A stretch of 16,030 nt of DNA, from the NCBI GenBank assembly GCA_019242065.1, contig JAFAWJ010001029.1:1-16030 (forward strand). Reading direction: 5' to 3'. Positions 7,859-15,271 of the stretch are shown here, in pieces. Source of the stretch: Chloroflexota bacterium. GTDB taxonomy: Bacteria; Chloroflexota; UBA6077; CF-72. The number at the start of each line of letters is the position of its first letter. Position 1 is the stretch's first letter. Both the position numbers and the translations under genes were made by a program. The notes beneath the pieces were generated by a model. It saw nothing but the letters and a program-made list of their open reading frames with translations, had not been told where the DNA came from and did not search any database.

Positions 7859-8694
7859 CCTCACTCGGCGTTGTCACCGACAGCACGGCAGACCTGTCGC
7901 CGGACGTGCAAGCCCGCCTGGGTCTCGCCATGGTGCCGCTCATCGTCAACTGGGATGGCCAGACCTACCGTGACAAGCTCGACCTGAGCCCGACCGAGTT
8001 CTACCGTCGCCTGCGGACCACGAAAGCGCTGCCCAAGACTGGGGCGCCCAGCCCGGCCGCCTTCGAGGCCACCTTTCGCGAGCAACTCAAAGAGCACGAC
8101 GCGCTGATCTGCTTGAATCTCGCCGCGCGGCTGAGCGGCACGTGCGACGTGGCGCGCCGCGCGGCCGAAGCCGTCGACCCCCAGCGTATTTCGGTCGTCG
8201 ATACCGGGTCGGTCTCGGTGTGTATCGGCTGGCTGGCCGAGATGGCGGTCACCCTGGCCAACCAGGGACTGCCGCCCGCCGAGATCGTGGAGGAGATCGA
8301 ACAGACCCGCGGACGGCTGCGGATCCTGGCCCTGCTCGACACGCTCGAATTTCTGCAGCGCGGCGGCCGCATTGGCCGCGCAGCGGCGCTCGCCGGGACG
8401 CTCCTCAGCGTAAAACCCATCCTCAGTGTCCAGGATGGAGAAGTGGCCCCGGTCGAGCGCGTGCGGACGATGAATGGCGCCATGCGGCGTCTGGTCGAGC
8501 TGGTCGTCGGCGCTGGACCCCTCGAGCGGCTGGGGGTCATGCACGCGGACGCCCCGGCCAATGCGGCGCTGGTCGAGGACCAGCTGCACCTGCGCTTTCC
8601 CGATCTGGCCGTCGACCGCGGTGAACTCGGGCCGGTCGTCGGGACGCACGGCGGGCCGGGAGTGATTGGCGTAGGCTTTCTCCTTGCCCGCTGA
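7855..8694 (+). CDS. fakB: DegV family fatty-acid-binding protein (FakB)
   Basis: FakB proteins bind a fatty acid and present it to FakA for phosphorylation, then deliver the acyl-phosphate to PlsX/PlsY. The product is 279 aa, normal for DegV. Motifs are VVTDSTADL (6-14), PKTGAPSP (60-67, with the head-group Thr62), RLSGT (92-96, with Ser94), VVDTGSVS (114-121) and GRIGRA followed by LLSVKPIL (183-190). The GTG start at 7855 sits in the fakA stop (GTGA). The recG TTG start lies 11 nt inside this gene. Direct coupling to fakA favours a FakB role over an orphan DegV. Acyl-chain specificity cannot be read from the sequence. Confidence 0.92.
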   Translation: MTSLGVVTDSTADLSPDVQARLGLAMVPLIVNWDGQTYRDKLDLSPTEFYRRLRTTKALPKTGAPSPAAFEATFREQLKEHDALICLNLAARLSGTCDVARRAAEAVDPQRISVVDTGSVSVCIGWLAEMAVTLANQGLPPAEIVEEIEQTRGRLRILALLDTLEFLQRGGRIGRAAALAGTLLSVKPILSVQDGEVAPVERVRTMNGAMRRLVELVVGAGPLERLGVMHADAPANAALVEDQLHLRFPDLAVDRGELGPVVGTHGGPGVIGVGFLLAR

Positions 8695-11077
8695 GCTGCT
8701 CGAGACGGCGGCGCGCATCTTCCGCGCCGAAGCCGCCGACGGCTATCGCGACCGGGTCGTCATCGGCGGACTCTCGGGGTTTGCCGAGCGCCTCCAGGAC
8801 CTGCCACCGGGCAGCCGGGTGGTGGACCTGCTGGTGGACTACGGGTCGCTGGCGCCCGCCGAGCGCGCCGAGCGGCTGCAGGCGGCGGAGATACTTTTAT
8901 CGGGAACGACCGCGCCCCCCCCCCCTCCCCTACAGGTGCCTGCTCGGGAAACAACGACGTCACGCGTCAATGTGGTGCCACCCGTTGGCGTTACGCTCGC
9001 CACGCGCATCGAGACCCTCAAGGGCATCGGCCCCGTTCGCGCCCGTCTGTACTCCCGCGCAGGCATCCACACCGTCGGCGACCTGCTCTTTCATTTCCCC
9101 ACGCGCCATCAGACCTACCCGCCCGCCTCGCCGATCGCCGACCTCTTCTTCAAGCCCGAAGGCTCTGTTGTCGGCACGCTGGAGCGCCTCGAGGTCGAAA
9201 GTCTGCCCCGCGGCTTGAAGAAGCTGCGCGCCACCGTCCGCGACTCGACCGGCAGTGTCCAGGCCGTCTGGCTGCGACACGGCGTCACCCGCATCGGAGT
9301 CAACGCTGGGGACCGCATCGCGCTCAGTGGGCGGCTGATCCTGCAGGGCCGTCAGCTCGTCTTCGAAAACCCCGACTACGAACGCGCCGATGGTCCGCCC
9401 ATCCACACCCGCGGCATGGTGCCCATCCATCCGCTGACCGCCGGCCTCACCGACAAAGAGCTGCGCAATCGCATTCACTGGGCGCTGACCCACTTCGCGG
9501 CCAGCGTGGTCGACCCGTTGCCCGAGTCGATCAGGACCGAGCACGGCCTCCTGGCCATAGAGCGCGCACTCTGGCAGATGCACTTTCCCGCGACCCCCGA
9601 GGAGTACGCGGAGTCGCGCAGGCGATTCGCCTTCGAGGAGCTATTGACCATCCAGTTGATGGTCCTGCGTCGCCGTATGACGTGGCAGCACGACCCGGCG
9701 CCGCCCATGCCGCGGAGCCAGTCGGCGCTGGACGCTCTCGTCCACGGCCTGCCATTCGAGCTCACGCCAGCGCAGCAACGCGTTACCGACGAGATCCTTG
9801 GCGATACGGCTGGCAGCCAACCCATGACACGGCTACTCCAGGGCGAGGTCGGCTCCGGAAAGACCGCCGTCGCGGTCCTCGCGCTGGTGAACGCCCTCGC
9901 CAACGGCTACCAGGGCGCCTTCATGGCCCCGACCGAGATCCTGGCCGAACAACACTTCGCGACCGTCGCCGGGCTGTTGGCGACGTCCGCGTCTGAATTG
10001 GAAGGCGTGGTCGGGCATCGACCGACCGTGATGCTTCTGACGGGCAGTATCAAAGGAAAGGCGCGCACCCAGGCCTACGCGGCAACCGCGAGTGGTGAGG
10101 TCGACCTGGTCGTCGGTACCCAGGCGCTCATCCAGGAGCGCCTCGAGTTCGCCCGGTTGGGCCTCGTCGTCGTCGATGAGCAGCATCGCTTCGGCGTGCG
10201 TCAGCGCGTCAGCCTGCGCCAGCGAGCCGGCAGCGATGACGGCGTTCCGCACCTGCTGGTGATGACCGCGACCCCGATCCCGAGGACGCTGGCACTCAGC
10301 CTCTACGGCGACCTGGACCTGTCGGCCATCGACGAGATGCCGCCTGGTCGCCAGTTTCCGCGCACCCGACTGCTGGGATCGGACGAGCGGGACCTGGCGT
10401 ACGAACGCGTCCGCCGCGCCGCCGAGAAAGGACAGCAGAGCTTCATCATCTGTCCGCTGGTCGAAGAATCCGAGGTTCTCGAAGCCAAATCGGCCACGGA
10501 GGAGTACGAACGCTTGCGCACGGGTGAGCTCGCGACGCTGCGACTCGGCTTGCTGCACGGCCGCATGCGGCCGGCGGACAAGGACGCGATCATGCGTGCG
10601 TTTCGCGACCACGAGTTCGACGTGCTTGTCTCGACGGCAGTGGTCGAAGTCGGCGTCGACGTGCCCAACGCCACGGTCATGCTGATCGAGGGCGCCGAGC
10701 GATTCGGTCTGGCCCAGCTGCACCAGTTCCGCGGGCGGGTGGGTCGCGGGGGCCAGCCATCCGTGTGCATCCTGCTGAGCGACCTGCCCGAACCCGACAC
10801 GAACGAGCGACTCGCCGCCCTGGTCGAAAGTACCAACGGGCTGGTCCTGGCCGAGCGCGACCTGCGGCTGCGCGGACCGGGTGATTACTTTGGCGTGCGT
10901 CAGAGCGGCATGCCCGAGCTGAAGGTGGCCCGCCTGGACGATGCCCCACTGGTCGAGTCGGTGCGATCGGCGGCCACCCGCATCCTTGCCGACGATCCAG
11001 AGCTCGTCCGCGAGGAGCACCATGCCCTCGCCGGTCACCTCGCCGCCTTCGTGGCCAGCGCAGGCGACCCGAGCTAG
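8684..11077 (+). CDS. recG: RecG, ATP-dependent branched-DNA helicase
   Basis: RecG remodels stalled forks and Holliday junctions during recombination and repair. The 797-aa product is longer than the approximately 690-aa E. coli protein because of a helical N-terminal domain (about 1-75), joined by a proline linker (78-82). The wedge/OB domain (about 105-240) begins near TLKGIGPVRARLYSRAGI. The helicase core shows Walker A GEVGSGKT (387-394), DEQH (498-501), TATPIPRTLAL and the C-terminal FRGRVGRGGQ motif. The TTG start at 8684 overlaps fakB by 11 nt; an in-frame GTG at 8936 after the linker is a possible second start that would give the core-only protein. The proline codons come from an 11-C run at 8915-8925, a likely slippage hot spot. 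The gene is intact as sequenced. Confidence 0.95.
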   Translation: MPAELLETAARIFRAEAADGYRDRVVIGGLSGFAERLQDLPPGSRVVDLLVDYGSLAPAERAERLQAAEILLSGTTAPPPPPLQVPARETTTSRVNVVPPVGVTLATRIETLKGIGPVRARLYSRAGIHTVGDLLFHFPTRHQTYPPASPIADLFFKPEGSVVGTLERLEVESLPRGLKKLRATVRDSTGSVQAVWLRHGVTRIGVNAGDRIALSGRLILQGRQLVFENPDYERADGPPIHTRGMVPIHPLTAGLTDKELRNRIHWALTHFAASVVDPLPESIRTEHGLLAIERALWQMHFPATPEEYAESRRRFAFEELLTIQLMVLRRRMTWQHDPAPPMPRSQSALDALVHGLPFELTPAQQRVTDEILGDTAGSQPMTRLLQGEVGSGKTAVAVLALVNALANGYQGAFMAPTEILAEQHFATVAGLLATSASELEGVVGHRPTVMLLTGSIKGKARTQAYAATASGEVDLVVGTQALIQERLEFARLGLVVVDEQHRFGVRQRVSLRQRAGSDDGVPHLLVMTATPIPRTLALSLYGDLDLSAIDEMPPGRQFPRTRLLGSDERDLAYERVRRAAEKGQQSFIICPLVEESEVLEAKSATEEYERLRTGELATLRLGLLHGRMRPADKDAIMRAFRDHEFDVLVSTAVVEVGVDVPNATVMLIEGAERFGLAQLHQFRGRVGRGGQPSVCILLSDLPEPDTNERLAALVESTNGLVLAERDLRLRGPGDYFGVRQSGMPELKVARLDDAPLVESVRSAATRILADDPELVREEHHALAGHLAAFVASAGDPS
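8915..8925 (+). repeat. Poly(C)11 homopolymer tract within recG
   Basis: Eleven consecutive C residues are followed by T and four more C (8926-8930), encoding the PPPPP linker between the N-terminal extension and the RecG core. Loss of one C would shift reading into a frame that stops at 9216-9218, truncating the protein at roughly 175 residues. The in-frame GTG at 8936, just downstream, could still start the core. Confidence 0.9.
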
Positions 11078-11081
11078 CGCG

Positions 11082-11681
11082 GTGCGCGTCATCTCGGGCA
11101 CCGCCCGCGGTCGGCACCTGCGCGCTGCCGCCGACACCCGTCCGACGGCCGACCTGATCAAGGGCGCGATTTTCTCCATGCTCGAAGCCCTGGCCTACAA
11201 GCGCGGCTTCGAGCCAGACGAAGAGGAGGGCGACTTCGCTGCCGCGCGCGCGTGGCCCCGCGTCCTGGACCTGTTCGCCGGCTCGGGCGGACTGGGCATC
11301 GAGGCGTTGAGCCGCGGGGCGCAGCACGCCGAGTTCGTCGAGGAGGACCGCGAGGCGGCGCACATCCTGGCCGCCAACTTGCGGACCACCGAACTCGACG
11401 ACAGGGCGCGGATCCACCAGCGGCCGGCAGCGCTCGCACTACGCGCCGTGCAGCAGCCGGTTGACCTGGTCTTCGCCGACCCGCCGTACGCCGACACCGC
11501 CGCGCTGGAATCAGCAGTCGCCGGCCTGGCGGCCCCCGGCATGCTGAGACCGTCGAGCGTGGTCATCGTCGAGCAGGCCTGGGAGACACAGCCACCCACT
11601 CACGTGGCCGATCTGGCTCTGCAGTCGACCCGCCGACATGGCCGGACACGGATCACGCTGTACGCCTCCAGCGAGACCTAG
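11082..11681 (+). CDS. rsmD: RsmD, 16S rRNA (guanine966-N2)-methyltransferase
   Basis: RsmD methylates N2 of G966 in 16S rRNA during 30S assembly. From the GTG at 11082 the product is 199 aa and begins MRVISGTARGR, the family-typical N-terminus; the open frame extends upstream inside recG without homology. The segment TRPTADLIKGAIFSML (19-34) is the conserved substrate-binding region. The SAM motif is DLFAGSGGLGIEALSRGA (63-80), and the catalytic DPPY is at 133-136. A loop of about 20 acidic and alanine residues (about 41-58) before motif I is longer than in E. coli RsmD. It follows recG after 4 nt. In many genomes coaD follows rsmD, but none is present here. Confidence 0.94.
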   Translation: MRVISGTARGRHLRAAADTRPTADLIKGAIFSMLEALAYKRGFEPDEEEGDFAAARAWPRVLDLFAGSGGLGIEALSRGAQHAEFVEEDREAAHILAANLRTTELDDRARIHQRPAALALRAVQQPVDLVFADPPYADTAALESAVAGLAAPGMLRPSSVVIVEQAWETQPPTHVADLALQSTRRHGRTRITLYASSET

Positions 11682-11701
11682 CCCCTGTTATCGTTGAGCC
11701 G

Positions 11702-12175
11702 TTGGACATCCTCTATCTGCTCGATCAGCTCGAGGAGGTGCTTGGGGCGGGCTCGCGTGTTCCTTTGACGTCGCGCACGCTGGTCGACGAGCAGGAGATC
11801 CTCGACATCCTCGACCAGATTCGCGTCTCGATCCCCGAAGAGATCAAAGCCGCCCGCCGGCTTACCGAGCAGCGCGACCAGGTCATCGCCGAGGCGCAGG
11901 CCGAGGGCGATCGCATCGTGCGGGATGCCGATGCCCAGGCGGCCGAGCGAGTCGACGAGCACCACGTCGTCCGCTCCGCCGAGTCACGCGCGGCCGACAT
12001 CGAGGACCGCGCCCTGCGCCAGGCCGCCGACATCCGCCACGAGGCCGACGCGTACGCTTACCGCGTCCTCCAGAAGTTGCGCGACCAGATCGGGCAGGTG
12101 TCCGGTACGGTCGATCGCGGACTGACCGAGCTCGAGGCGCGTGGCGCACACGAGGGTCTCGCCGACCGCGTCTAG
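11702..12175 (+). CDS. SepIVA-like (DivIVA-related) coiled-coil protein
   Basis: I recognise this from comparison by memory with the mycobacterial septation factor SepIVA: both start with a short helix of the form D-x-L-x-x-L-D-x-L, then a variable loop containing a VPLT/VPMT segment, an E-I/V-L-D/E-I/L-L-D stretch and I-P-E-E/L-I, followed by long alanine-rich coils. The product is 157 aa, shorter than SepIVA (about 245 aa). Residues about 43-140 are strongly charged and alanine rich, with AEAQAEGDRIVRDADAQAAE as a clear coiled coil. No transmembrane segment or catalytic motif is visible. The start is a TTG with no Shine-Dalgarno sequence. Its position, recG-rsmD-X-DUF177-rpmF, matches the actinobacterial order and supports the assignment. 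A general coiled-coil protein or an ATP-synthase-b-like protein is the alternative. Function in septation or polar growth is inference. Confidence 0.6.
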   Translation: MDILYLLDQLEEVLGAGSRVPLTSRTLVDEQEILDILDQIRVSIPEEIKAARRLTEQRDQVIAEAQAEGDRIVRDADAQAAERVDEHHVVRSAESRAADIEDRALRQAADIRHEADAYAYRVLQKLRDQIGQVSGTVDRGLTELEARGAHEGLADRV

Positions 12176-12201
12176 TCGGACGTCGCACGCCGACAATCGC
12201 C

Positions 12202-12207
12202 TATACT
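12202..12207 (+). promoter_or_regulatory. Candidate -10 box (TATACT) upstream of the DUF177 gene
   Basis: TATACT stands out in the 49-bp gap between the SepIVA-like stop (12175) and the DUF177 ATG (12225), differing from the consensus TATAAT at one base. No good -35 is present at 16-18 bp spacing. Transcription would begin near 12214, giving a leader of about 11 nt. It could drive the DUF177-rpmF-fabD-fabG-nusB-acpP run. Confidence 0.5.
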
Positions 12208-12224
12208 CGACCGCTTTGGGACCC

Positions 12225-12797
12225 ATGGTCAGCTTCAACGTGTCTCAACTTTTGCTCATGGGGCCCGGTACCGTTCGTGAGTACGACTTCCGTGAGCCAT
12301 TCCCAGACCCCGCCGGCGAGCTGCATTTGAGCGGCCCAATCGCCGGACACGCCCGTTTGATCCGCACCTCTGAAGGCATCCTGGCTCACAGCGACTACCA
12401 TGCGCGAGTCGTGCTGGAGTGCTCGCGCTGTTTGGACGAAACGATCGCTCGCGTGAATGGCACGTTGGACGAAGAGTTCCTGCCGATCACCGACGTCCGT
12501 ACCGGCCTGTCGGTTCCCCTGCCGGACGGCACGCAGGACGACCAGCCACTGATCAACGAGCATCACGAGATCGACCTCAATGAGATCCTGCGACAAAACA
12601 TCCTGACCAGCCTGCCACTCCAGCCGCTGTGCGAGATGAACTGCCCGGGCCTGTGCCCGGAATGTGGCGAGCGCCTCGATAACGCACATGTCGCCCATCC
12701 ACAGGTCGACATCGAAGACGAAGCCGAACCCGTGGACCCGGCCAACCCCTTTGCGAGACTAGCCGTGCTGCTGCACGATGACGAGGAGAGCGACTAA
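12225..12797 (+). CDS. YceD/DUF177 family protein, 23S rRNA accumulation-associated
   Basis: The DUF177 family (E. coli YceD) is associated with 23S rRNA accumulation and is nearly always next to rpmF, as here (8-nt gap). The product is 190 aa from the ATG at 12225; the open frame starts earlier (12141), overlapping the previous gene, but family proteins start near the MVSFNVSQLLL sequence. It carries the expected cysteines: CSRC near residues 67-70, and the C-terminal CEMNCPGLCPECGERL motif near 138-153, which is the typical zinc-like cluster. The middle holds the DLNEILRQNIL helix found in the family. Exact biochemical function is unknown. Confidence 0.88.
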   Translation: MVSFNVSQLLLMGPGTVREYDFREPFPDPAGELHLSGPIAGHARLIRTSEGILAHSDYHARVVLECSRCLDETIARVNGTLDEEFLPITDVRTGLSVPLPDGTQDDQPLINEHHEIDLNEILRQNILTSLPLQPLCEMNCPGLCPECGERLDNAHVAHPQVDIEDEAEPVDPANPFARLAVLLHDDEESD

Positions 12798-12805
12798 GTA
12801 CCGTC

Positions 12806-13009
12806 ATGGTTGGACTGCCAAAGAAGAAGATCAGCTCGGCACGGCGCGGCCAGCGCCGCAGCCACGACCACATCGTCCCGCCGCCGTTGATGAACTGCCC
12901 ACAGTGCCGCCAGCGGAAGCCCACCCACCAGGTCTGCCCCAACTGTGGCACCTACAACGGCATAGACATCCTGCGTCTGGACGCCAAAGCCAAGCAGAAG
13001 CCGGAGTAG
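12806..13009 (+). CDS. rpmF: 50S ribosomal protein L32 (zinc-ligand form)
   Basis: L32 is a small large-subunit protein. The 67-aa product begins MVGLPKKKISSARRGQRRSHD, matching the family PKKK-S-x-A-R-R start, and contains a zinc ribbon with Cys31/Cys34 (CPQC) and Cys44/Cys47 (CPNC). It is therefore the zinc-requiring form, like L28 in this window. The start is ATG at 12806, eight bases after the DUF177 stop. Its TAG stop at 13007-13009 is directly in frame with the following fabD, with no base between the TAG and the first possible fabD codon. Confidence 0.95.
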   Translation: MVGLPKKKISSARRGQRRSHDHIVPPPLMNCPQCRQRKPTHQVCPNCGTYNGIDILRLDAKAKQKPE

Positions 13010-13018
13010 CTGCCCGCC

Positions 13019-13954
13019 CTGCTTGCTCTGCTGTTTCCTGGCCAGGCCTCGCAGGCCGTGGGCATGGGCACGGATCTGACGGCCGAATCGCCGGACGCCC
13101 GCCACCTGTTCGAGATGGCTGATTCGCTGACCGGGCTGCCCATCAGCCGCTTGTGCGCCGAGGGTCCGCTCGAGCGTCTGACCCAGACCGACGTGGCGCA
13201 GCCAGCGGTGGTGGTCACCAGCCTGGCCGCGTTGGTCGTGTTGCGGGCGAAAGCTCCGCTGGAGTTCGCGGCGGTCGCGGGCCACAGCGTCGGTGAGTAC
13301 GCCGCCTACGTCGCGGCCGGGGTTTTCGACGCCGAGACGGCCTTGAAGCTCGTCCACGTTCGAGCCCAGGCGATGGCCAGCGCGTGCGACGCCGTCGACG
13401 GCGGCATGGCGGCGGTCATCGGACTGGACGAGGACCCGCTGCGCGCCGCCTGCCTGAGCGCCTCACAGGACGGGTCCTCGATCGAGGTCGCCAATCTCAA
13501 TGCGCCCGGCAACATCATCGTGTCGGGCGCCCAGGATGCCTTGGCGCGTTTGAGTAGCACGGCCAAAGCGGCCGGCGCGCGCCGCGTACTGCCACTGAAC
13601 GTCGGCGGCCCGTTTCATTCGGTGTACATGCGGCCCGCGGCCGACCCCGTGCGTCACGCGCTCGATGATCTGGCTTTGCAGCCCGCACGTATCCCCGTGG
13701 TGGTGAACGCCTCGGCCGAGCCCACGCAGGCTCCAGACGCGCTGCGCGACGAGCTGGCCGTCCAGGTCTACTCGCCGGTGCGCTGGATCGAGACCCTGCA
13801 GCGCCTGGCAGCGCTTGGCTGCGACCGATTTCTCGAAGTCGGCCCGGGCAACGTCCTGGCTGGCCTGGTACGCCGCACGCTGCCCGACGCCCAGGTGGCC
13901 AGCTTCGGCGCCCTGCCCGATCTGGCAACGGTCCACGAGTTGCTGGCAGCCTAG
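13019..13954 (+). CDS. fabD: Malonyl-CoA:ACP transacylase, apparently starting at CTG
   Basis: FabD loads malonyl groups from CoA onto ACP for fatty acid synthesis. The family begins close to a conserved F-P-G-Q-x-S-Q motif. Here that motif is at 13034-13054, but between it and the in-frame rpmF TAG (13007-13009) the only possible starts are CTG codons at 13010, 13019, 13028 and 13031. CTG 13019 gives MLALLFPGQ and a 311-aa protein; numbering from it puts the oxyanion Gln at 9, the nucleophile at Ser90 in GHSVGE (88-93), Arg115 and His200, which match E. coli spacing (Gln11, Ser92, Arg117, His201). The first canonical start, GTG 13058, would lose FPGQ. A GGAG sits at 13003-13006, 12 nt before 13019. 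fabG follows after 4 nt. The product is certain; the exact start is inferred. Confidence 0.92.
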   Translation: MLALLFPGQASQAVGMGTDLTAESPDARHLFEMADSLTGLPISRLCAEGPLERLTQTDVAQPAVVVTSLAALVVLRAKAPLEFAAVAGHSVGEYAAYVAAGVFDAETALKLVHVRAQAMASACDAVDGGMAAVIGLDEDPLRAACLSASQDGSSIEVANLNAPGNIIVSGAQDALARLSSTAKAAGARRVLPLNVGGPFHSVYMRPAADPVRHALDDLALQPARIPVVVNASAEPTQAPDALRDELAVQVYSPVRWIETLQRLAALGCDRFLEVGPGNVLAGLVRRTLPDAQVASFGALPDLATVHELLAA

Positions 13955-13958
13955 TCAG

Positions 13959-14705
13959 GTGCGACTCGAAGGCAAAACGGCCCTGGTCACCGGCGCATCG
14001 CGCGGCATCGGGCGAGCCGTCGCAGTACGACTCGCCGCGGACGGCGCTAGCGTGGTCATCAACTACAACCAGCAGGCGGGCGCCGCGGAAAGCGTCGCCC
14101 ACGACGTGCGCGAGTCCGGCGCTGAGGCGCTGGTCGTGCAAGCGGACGTCGCGCAGGCCGCCGACGTCGAACGGCTGGTCGCGACGACGCTGGAGACGTT
14201 CAAGCGCATCGACGTGCTGGTCAACAACGCCGGCATTACCCGCGACACGCTGATCATGCGCATGTCCGAAGACGATTGGGATGCCGTCATCGACACGAAC
14301 CTCAAGTCGACATTCCTGGTGACGCGAGCCGCGTTGCGACCCATGCTGCGTCAGCGCGCCGGACGCATCGTCAACATCACCTCCATCTCCGGGGTCATCG
14401 GCAACGCCGGGCAAGCAAACTATTCCGCGTCGAAGGCCGGCATGATCGGCCTGACCCGCTCGACCGCGCGCGAGGTCGCCTCACGCAACATCACCTGCAA
14501 TGCCGTTGCTGCGGGCGTGATCGACACCGAGATCTGGCAGGGTGTGCCCGAGGCGGCGATCACCGCCCTCATGCAGATGGTCCCCGCTGGACGCAAGGGC
14601 ACGCCGCAGGACGTGGCCGAAGCGGTCGCCTTTCTCGCCGGCGACGGCGCCGCCTACATCACAGGTCAGGTGCTGAATGTCGACGGCGGACTGGTCATGG
14701 CCTGA
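13959..14705 (+). CDS. fabG: 3-oxoacyl-ACP reductase
   Basis: FabG reduces beta-ketoacyl-ACP with NADPH in the elongation cycle. From the GTG at 13959 the product is 248 aa, the usual size. It is a classical short-chain dehydrogenase with TGASRGIG (11-18) for cofactor binding, NNAG (89-92), Asn114, and the catalytic Ser142, Tyr155 and Lys159 with family spacing. The C-terminus ends GQVLNVDGGLVMA, also typical. The variant VAAGVIDTEIW at 183-193 replaces the usual VAPGFIDT, a small deviation. The upstream extension of the open frame inside fabD has no homology. The gene starts 4 nt after fabD and nusB follows after 17 nt. Confidence 0.96.
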   Translation: MRLEGKTALVTGASRGIGRAVAVRLAADGASVVINYNQQAGAAESVAHDVRESGAEALVVQADVAQAADVERLVATTLETFKRIDVLVNNAGITRDTLIMRMSEDDWDAVIDTNLKSTFLVTRAALRPMLRQRAGRIVNITSISGVIGNAGQANYSASKAGMIGLTRSTAREVASRNITCNAVAAGVIDTEIWQGVPEAAITALMQMVPAGRKGTPQDVAEAVAFLAGDGAAYITGQVLNVDGGLVMA

Positions 14706-14722
14706 GCGGCGGGATTCTGGCG

Positions 14723-15262
14723 TTGGTACCATCTCGACCACCGTTGCAGCCTGCCATCGACGAACCACTCGAGCAGCTTGGGCGTCTTTTTCCAGCCGGT
14801 CCGTTTCTGGACCGTCGACTCGGACGGGCGCTGGCATTCCAGGCGCTATACGAGATGGACCAGGGTCATCACCCACCGGGGCAGGTTCTCGACCGACTGG
14901 CCGAAACGTTCAAGGAAACCAGCGATCCGCCGTACCCGCCTGAGGTGCTCTCGGATGCCAATCACTACGCACAGGTCCTGGTCGGCGGTGTCCTGGCCAA
15001 TCGGGGGCCGATCGACTCGGTCATCCAGGAGCGTGCGCCCCTGTGGCCGCTCGCGCAGATGTCCGCGGTGGACCGCAATGTACTGCGGATCGGACTCTAT
15101 GAATCCTTGTACGGCAATGCTACAGTGCCACTCAGAACCGCCATCAATGAAGCGGTCGAGCTGGCCAAGCTTTTCGGGAGCGAAACTTCGGCCAAGTTTG
15201 TCAATGGTGTACTTGGTCGCGCCGTGGACGCGACCCAACCTGGTGACGTGAAAGGGGCATGA
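14723..15262 (+). CDS. nusB: Transcription antitermination factor NusB
   Basis: NusB binds boxA RNA with S10 (NusE) and supports rRNA antitermination. The C-terminal two thirds are diagnostic: AVDRNVLRIGLYESLY (about 113-128) and the AINEAVELAKLFGSETSAKFVNGVLGRAV block (about 138-166). The RALAFQALYEMD helix (about 36-47) matches the usual N-terminal start, so this protein carries a non-conserved N-terminal extension of about 35 residues. No ATG is available; I chose TTG 14723 because GGCGGGA lies 8 nt upstream, with TTG 14744 as the alternative. The fabG stop is at 14705. Presence of nusB between fabG and acpP is unusual. Confidence 0.9.
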   Translation: MVPSRPPLQPAIDEPLEQLGRLFPAGPFLDRRLGRALAFQALYEMDQGHHPPGQVLDRLAETFKETSDPPYPPEVLSDANHYAQVLVGGVLANRGPIDSVIQERAPLWPLAQMSAVDRNVLRIGLYESLYGNATVPLRTAINEAVELAKLFGSETSAKFVNGVLGRAVDATQPGDVKGA

Positions 15263-15266
15263 GGAG
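15262..15266 (+). promoter_or_regulatory. Strong ribosome-binding site of acpP
   Basis: AGGAG, overlapping the last base of the nusB stop codon and five nt before the acpP ATG, is the clearest Shine-Dalgarno sequence in the window. It fits the high expression expected for acyl carrier protein and contrasts with the weak or absent sites of most neighbours. Confidence 0.75.
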
Positions 15267-15271
15267 AGACG

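Noticed and set aside
9833..11179. 448-aa minus-strand open frame opposite recG
   Set aside because: It is antisense to the RecG helicase core with no family features; long antisense frames are expected at this GC content.
12162..12179. Possible terminator hairpin CCGAC/GTCGG after the SepIVA-like gene
   Set aside because: Only a 5-bp stem with an 8-nt loop and no T-run follows, so it is not a credible intrinsic terminator.
13058..13954. FabD starting at GTG 13058 as the first canonical start
   Set aside because: It would remove the FPGQ oxyanion motif that is visible in frame just upstream, so a truncated start is unlikely.
13515..14414. 299-aa minus-strand open frame opposite fabD/fabG
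   Set aside because: It lies against two well-supported genes and its translation is rich in Arg/Pro/Gly without recognisable motifs.
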